Below, in pieces: positions 60,125 to 64,000 of a DNA stretch of 64,000 nucleotides (the first letter of the stretch is position 1; every line of letters starts with the position of its first letter). The position numbers and the translations under genes are program-made. Below the pieces are notes generated by a model. The model was given only the letters and a program-made list of their open reading frames with translations. It was not told where the DNA came from and searched no databases. The DNA is from Verrucomicrobiota bacterium (GTDB taxonomy: Bacteria > Verrucomicrobiota > Verrucomicrobiia > Limisphaerales > Pedosphaeraceae): NCBI GenBank assembly GCA_021325145.1, contig JAJPHR010000049.1, positions 62,001-126,000 of the forward strand, given 5' to 3'.

Positions 60125-60406
60125 CTTATCCTCCTCGCCTAAACTCGCCCGCGTCACGACGCATTCCAGTGGAGTGTTCACCCCTGATTTTAGCAGTTAT
60201 TCTCGAAGACCTCCCTGGTTGTCGCTGAGTTGTTGGAGCCAGAGCGTTTTCGCCTAGCCATACGCGGGACCATCCAAAATTGGATCAAGCGAGCCGTAAG
60301 AAGCACCGCATTGGGCAGCATCTTGATTTCATGTCTCAGTCGAACGATTTACAGAAACGCACGGCGCTTAGTGGCCTCGGCTGCTCCCGGTGCCCGTTGG
60401 GTGTCC

Positions 60407-61555
60407 TCATAGTCCCCGCCTGCGGATGGTTATCTTCGTTGCACCGGGCAACGGGTCCTTTGTGATGAGCACCAAATAGCCGCCACCACCAGCACCAGAT
60501 AATTTCCACCCAGCCGCCTTGTCCCGGTATTTCTTCAGCACCGAACGGACGTCGGGGTTGACCATGTCGGGAAACAACCGCACTTGTGCTTCAAATGACT
60601 CGCGGCAAAATCGTCCAAACCCATTCAGATCCCGATTCAGGATGGCTTGCCAGCAGCCGTCCGCTGCTGTTGCCAGCGCCCGCACGTGTTTCGGAATAAT
60701 CTTCTTGCGCCGAAGCACATCAAACGAGGACCTGCGCGGGCCGAGACTGATCAGGTTGATGCAACCTTCCAGCCAACTCAATACCGTTTCATCATGCTGG
60801 GGAGTGATCTTCACCGGCCAATATGCGCCCCGGTAATCCAGCCTGTTCAAGCCAGGGAACACAATGCCAATGGGGTCCTGCGATCCTGAAAACAGCTCCG
60901 TTCCGGGGGGATTTTCGTAGGCAAAAAGCATCCTCGCCAGCTTTTCCAAATTCCCGATGGGGATGGAGTTCTCCCACAACTCAATCGCTCTTCGCCGCGA
61001 GCTGGATGCCATGCCACTGCGCTCGTTGAAATCCACATTTGGTTCCAGCGAAACGGTGATCACCGGCCCCGCTCCGTGACGGGAAACAAATGGCTGGTCC
61101 AACCATCCACCGGCAAGGTCAAGCCGGTACGGGATCCGGCAGACTTTTCGCAAGCTGGTGGTTGAACGCACGGGAAGGTTCTCGCGAGGGTCGCGCTTCA
61201 GCACCACGTACTTGATCCCCAGACGGCGGCAAAGCGCCGCCTTGGCGGACGTGTGCCCGTCCTGGTTCACCACGAACACGTCCGGCAAAATTTCTTCCAG
61301 CCGCCCGGCAAAATCCAGGATGCCTGAACCGTTGTTGATGAAACACGCCTTCACATGCCGCACTGCCTCCACCATGTATTTGCGCTCCTCCTGCGTGTTG
61401 ATGGGCGGACGCCCCTTCAACTCGGCAACCGTCCGATCCGAACCAAGCCCCACATAAACATCGCCGAAGGTTGCAGCCTCTTCGAAAAAGCGGATATGCC
61501 CGCTGTGCAGCAAATCAAAGCAGCCGCTGACAAACACTTTCTTCTTCTGTTTCAT
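60407..61555 (-). CDS. nucleotidyltransferase fused to a GHMP-kinase-like domain
   Basis: A 382-residue fusion. Residues 1-135 are a cytidylyltransferase-like domain with FVSGCFDLLHSGH (HxGH at 17-20) and VGLGSDRTVAELKGRPP. From about 145 the protein reads as a GHMP kinase: IPYRLDLAGGWLDQPFV at its start, SGSQDPIGIVFPG in the middle, and the third motif LSGAGGGGYLV at 352-362. The usual glycine/serine-rich ATP loop is only loosely represented by SGMASSS. The combination suggests one protein that phosphorylates and nucleotide-activates a sugar, as in heptose or fucose activation. The substrate is unknown. Confidence 0.82.
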   Translation of the reverse strand: MKQKKKVFVSGCFDLLHSGHIRFFEEAATFGDVYVGLGSDRTVAELKGRPPINTQEERKYMVEAVRHVKACFINNGSGILDFAGRLEEILPDVFVVNQDGHTSAKAALCRRLGIKYVVLKRDPRENLPVRSTTSLRKVCRIPYRLDLAGGWLDQPFVSRHGAGPVITVSLEPNVDFNERSGMASSSRRRAIELWENSIPIGNLEKLARMLFAYENPPGTELFSGSQDPIGIVFPGLNRLDYRGAYWPVKITPQHDETVLSWLEGCINLISLGPRRSSFDVLRRKKIIPKHVRALATAADGCWQAILNRDLNGFGRFCRESFEAQVRLFPDMVNPDVRSVLKKYRDKAAGWKLSGAGGGGYLVLITKDPLPGATKITIRRRGL

Positions 61556-61824
61556 GGAACGAAAATAGGTTCAATGGGTCCGAAGCGTAATGTCACGCGG
61601 AGATTCTTTCAAGGCGTCCCTGGCACTGCGGGAGTGGTTCAGGGCCTTCGACAAACACCAACTCGCTTGAGTGTCTCAGAAGCACAAGGCGGACGGTGAG
61701 TTTAGCATTTCGGGTGATTCCAAAATGCGAATCGAGAGGTCAGCGAGTAATTTGAATTCGATAAAAGCGGCGGGAACGTCCAGCGACTACTCCTGGCCGC
61801 CTTGATTCTTCTGACCTGTTCCCA
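61556..61824. other. 269-base intergenic region
   Basis: I see no gene, repeat or convincing promoter here beyond an AT-rich word (AATTTGAATTCGATAAAA) near 61748. Confidence 0.4.
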
Positions 61825-62904
61825 TCAAACCGCCACGCATTGCTCGAACTCCGCGCGGATCTTCGCCTCGTCCAGGTCTTTGCCAATGAATACCAACTGG
61901 CTCCGACGTTTTTCGCCTGGATTCCAAAACCGGTCCGGCGTGGCGTCGAACATCATTTGCACTCCCTGAAAGACGACCCGCTTGGGCTGCCCTTTGATCT
62001 GCAGCACGCCCTTGGAACGATAAATATCGGCGCCCAGGCTCTTCACCAACCCGCTCAGCCACTCTTCCAGCTTCTTCAAATCCAAAGGGCGCTCCTCTTC
62101 GATGTAAAATGACCGGACCGATTCGTCATGATGGTGATGTCCCGGCCCCTCTTCGTGTTTGTGCCGGTCTTCGCAATGTTCGGCATGCTCATGCTCGCAG
62201 TGTTCGTTGCACACATGATCGTGATCGTGATCACCGTGCCCATGCTCATGCTCGTCCGTTTTCGTCTCCTCAAAAACCGGGAGTGGCGCGGACAATTCGC
62301 GGGCCTTCACATTAAGAATGCTGCCCACATCGATCTGCGACTTCTGTGTGCGATGAATTTTGGCCAACCGATTCATGTCGCGCACGTGCGATTCAACCCG
62401 GCTTAATTCATCCGCTCCAACGAGGTCCGTTTTATTCAACAAAATGACGTCGGCGAAAGCGATCTGCGCGCGCGGTTCCGGGCCGTTGTTCAACTCCTGC
62501 TCCAAGTGCCGCGCGTCCACCACCGTCACAATCCCGTCCAACCGCAGATGCTCCGCCAGTTCCGATGCCATGAACGTGTGGGCAATCGGGCTCGGATCAG
62601 CCAGCCCGGTGGTTTCAATAATCACGTAGTCGAACCGCTTGCGCTTTTTCAGCAGCAGATCATTCAGGCTGCGAATCAAATCACCGCGCACGCGGCAACA
62701 CAGGCAGCCGTTGTTCAACTCCAGGATTTCCTCGTCTGCGCCGACCACAAGCTGGTTGTCGATGCTGATGGCCCCGAATTCATTGATAATAATCGCGCAT
62801 TTGTAACCGTGCTTCAGCGTCAGCAAATGGTTCAACAACGTCGTTTTTCCGGCTCCCAGATAGCCAGTCAGAACCGTCACGGGAATCCGCTCGTTCGATT
62901 TCAT
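61825..62904 (-). CDS. COG0523/CobW-family GTPase with His-rich metal-binding segment
   Basis: A 359-residue G3E GTPase. The P-loop is GYLGAGKTT (14-22). The metal motif GCLCC lies at 66-70 and NKTD at 157-160. A CobW_C domain forms the C-terminal ~100 residues. Between the two domains (219-259) lie 16 histidines and three cysteines in 41 residues. Members act as metal chaperones, often for zinc under limitation. The His/Cys-rich segment suggests zinc, nickel or cobalt storage. The gene follows miaA by 20 bases, so a private promoter or Zur site is not obvious. Confidence 0.92.
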   Translation of the reverse strand: MKSNERIPVTVLTGYLGAGKTTLLNHLLTLKHGYKCAIIINEFGAISIDNQLVVGADEEILELNNGCLCCRVRGDLIRSLNDLLLKKRKRFDYVIIETTGLADPSPIAHTFMASELAEHLRLDGIVTVVDARHLEQELNNGPEPRAQIAFADVILLNKTDLVGADELSRVESHVRDMNRLAKIHRTQKSQIDVGSILNVKARELSAPLPVFEETKTDEHEHGHGDHDHDHVCNEHCEHEHAEHCEDRHKHEEGPGHHHHDESVRSFYIEEERPLDLKKLEEWLSGLVKSLGADIYRSKGVLQIKGQPKRVVFQGVQMMFDATPDRFWNPGEKRRSQLVFIGKDLDEAKIRAEFEQCVAV

Positions 62905-62924
62905 GAGTTACAATGTGGCACGAC

Positions 62925-63947
62925 TCAAGCCGTTTTTGGAGGACAAATTTGCTCAGGTGGCAAGCCGCAATCATTGGGCAGAGCGGTGGTTTGCAAGCAT
63001 TTGGCAATAGCCTCGGAACCAGATTGGACGACCGCTGCATCTTCGCCCGAGTCCAAGTTGATCCAGACCAGACGCGCCTGGCGGCGGAACCAGGTCATCT
63101 GCCGCTTGGCGAATTGCCGCGTGCGCACCTTGATAAGTTCAATCGTGTCTGGAAGCGAGCGTTCGCCGCGCAAGTGTTCGACGACCTGGCGGTATCCGAT
63201 CGCCTGCATGGCGGTGCGATTGTCTGCCAGTCCTCGCTTGAGCAACTCCCGCGTCTCGGCCACCAATCCGTTGCGAAACATGGCATCGACGCGGACGTTA
63301 ATGCGGGCTTGGAGATCCGCGGTTTCGCGAGTGAGGCCGAAAAAAGCAGGAGATTCGCCGGGGGAAGTTGACCAGGCGGCGCGCTGGGTGGAAAAGGGCC
63401 GGCCGGTCAAGCGGATGACTTCGAGGGCGCGGAGGATGCGGCGCTGATTTTGGTGGTCGATTTTCCCGAACGTGACCGGATCGCGTTGCTCCAGTTCGCA
63501 CAGCAGGTCGGGCAGCGGCGTTAATTCCAGTTCCGCCCGCAATTTTGGATCGGCGGGTGGGGCGTCGCCCAGGCCTTCAAGGAACGCTTTGAAGTAGAGC
63601 CCGGTGCCGCCGCAGAGGATGGGCACACGTCCGCGCGACTGGATTTCGGCCACCGCGGCCCGGGCGAGCCGGACGAATTGCGCGGCGTCGAAGGGTTGGG
63701 TGAGTTCGACCACGTCGATCAAATGATGAGGCACGCGACGGCGATCTTCCGGCGATGGTTTCGCCGTGCCGACGTCGAGCCCGCGATAGACCTGCATGGA
63801 ATCGACGGAAATGATTTCGCCGTTCAGCCGCTCGGCGAGGTGCAGAGCGATTTCCGATTTGCCAACGGCGGTGGGGCCGGCGATCAGAAGAGGGGCTGGC
63901 TGGCTGGCGGCAGAGCATGGATGGGGCTTATGGGACAGATGGGACAT
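62925..63947 (-). CDS. miaA: tRNA dimethylallyltransferase
   Basis: Adds dimethylallyl to adenosine 37 of tRNAs that read U-starting codons. The length is 340 residues from the ATG at 63947, and the frame is open to 63983. The P-loop is GPTAVGKS, followed by SVDSMQVYRGLDVGTAKP and PHHLIDVVELTQPFDAAQF, then GGTGLYFKAFLEGL. The C-terminal RQFAKRQMTWFRRQ is the tRNA-binding element. It is probably co-transcribed with the downstream COG0523 gene. Upstream sequence lies outside the window. Confidence 0.94.
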   Translation of the reverse strand: MSHLSHKPHPCSAASQPAPLLIAGPTAVGKSEIALHLAERLNGEIISVDSMQVYRGLDVGTAKPSPEDRRRVPHHLIDVVELTQPFDAAQFVRLARAAVAEIQSRGRVPILCGGTGLYFKAFLEGLGDAPPADPKLRAELELTPLPDLLCELEQRDPVTFGKIDHQNQRRILRALEVIRLTGRPFSTQRAAWSTSPGESPAFFGLTRETADLQARINVRVDAMFRNGLVAETRELLKRGLADNRTAMQAIGYRQVVEHLRGERSLPDTIELIKVRTRQFAKRQMTWFRRQARLVWINLDSGEDAAVVQSGSEAIAKCLQTTALPNDCGLPPEQICPPKTA

Positions 63948-64000
63948 ATGGCGTTCAACCGTCTTCCAGCCTTTATCGGCCACCCTCAGTTTTCATTCCA

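Noticed and set aside
1..64000. Prophage, integrative element or insertion sequence
   Set aside because: No integrase, transposase, phage structural gene or attachment-site pair was seen. Only short palindromic repeats are present.

Overview
The window looks like a chromosomal segment of a member of the Verrucomicrobia, most likely the Pedosphaera/Limisphaera side of the phylum. This is inferred from gene content and style: moderately GC-rich coding DNA, many ATGA stop/start overlaps, secreted proteins that end in the same tryptophan- and tyrosine-bearing module, a Tat-exported DUF1501 protein, PQQ-type and NHL propellers, a SET-domain protein, and many short palindromic intergenic repeats. 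No transposase, integrase, phage gene, rRNA, tRNA or CRISPR array is visible. The only RNA gene is a tmRNA.

Layout. 0.25-5.0 kb (+): a Tol-Pal envelope cluster (tolQ, tolR, a TonB/TolA-like transducer, tolB and two tandem pal genes), followed by tatA-tatC (5.2-6.6 kb). 6.6-16.6 kb: a SET-domain gene, a large secreted protein, a lipoprotein, an orphan DUF1501 gene, the serA-peptidyl-prolyl isomerase pair and a secreted Ig-like/Calx-beta protein. 16.9-24.7 kb: a PQQ-propeller protein, a vapBC pair, pyruvate carboxylase, an orphan receiver protein, an aldo/keto reductase and a small zinc-ribbon protein.

25.1-37.7 kb (+) is the most unusual region. It is a MoxR ATPase operon: a glutamine-rich membrane protein, MoxR, a DUF58 protein and a BatA-like VWA protein. 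It continues through an iron-type solute-binding protein, a two-half ABC permease joined in frame to a lipoprotein-like NHL propeller, and a large VWA/amidotransferase-like membrane protein. No ABC ATPase is encoded. Palindromic repeats sit at several of the gene junctions and, in two places, appear to supply coding sequence.

37.8-46.2 kb (+): acylphosphatase, metallophosphoesterase, a glycosyltransferase 9, proB-mazG, a YgjP-like metallohydrolase, an M13 metallopeptidase and an M29-type aminopeptidase. 46.6-52.6 kb: a giant secreted protein built from three tandem ~1.9 kb modules (LamG, BACON-like, NHL propeller, BACON-like). 52.8-58.1 kb: a DUF2760 gene followed by two divergent Hsp70 genes. 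58.16-58.51 kb: ssrA (tmRNA). 58.7-64 kb (-): two small exported proteins with strong ribosome binding sites, a nucleotidyltransferase-GHMP kinase fusion, a His-rich COG0523 GTPase and miaA.

Taken together the region is mostly housekeeping and envelope biology (Tol-Pal, Tat export, isomerase, chaperones, trans-translation) with several lineage-specific secreted proteins. Functions are assigned by reading motifs in the translations. Domain boundaries are approximate and no database search was run.
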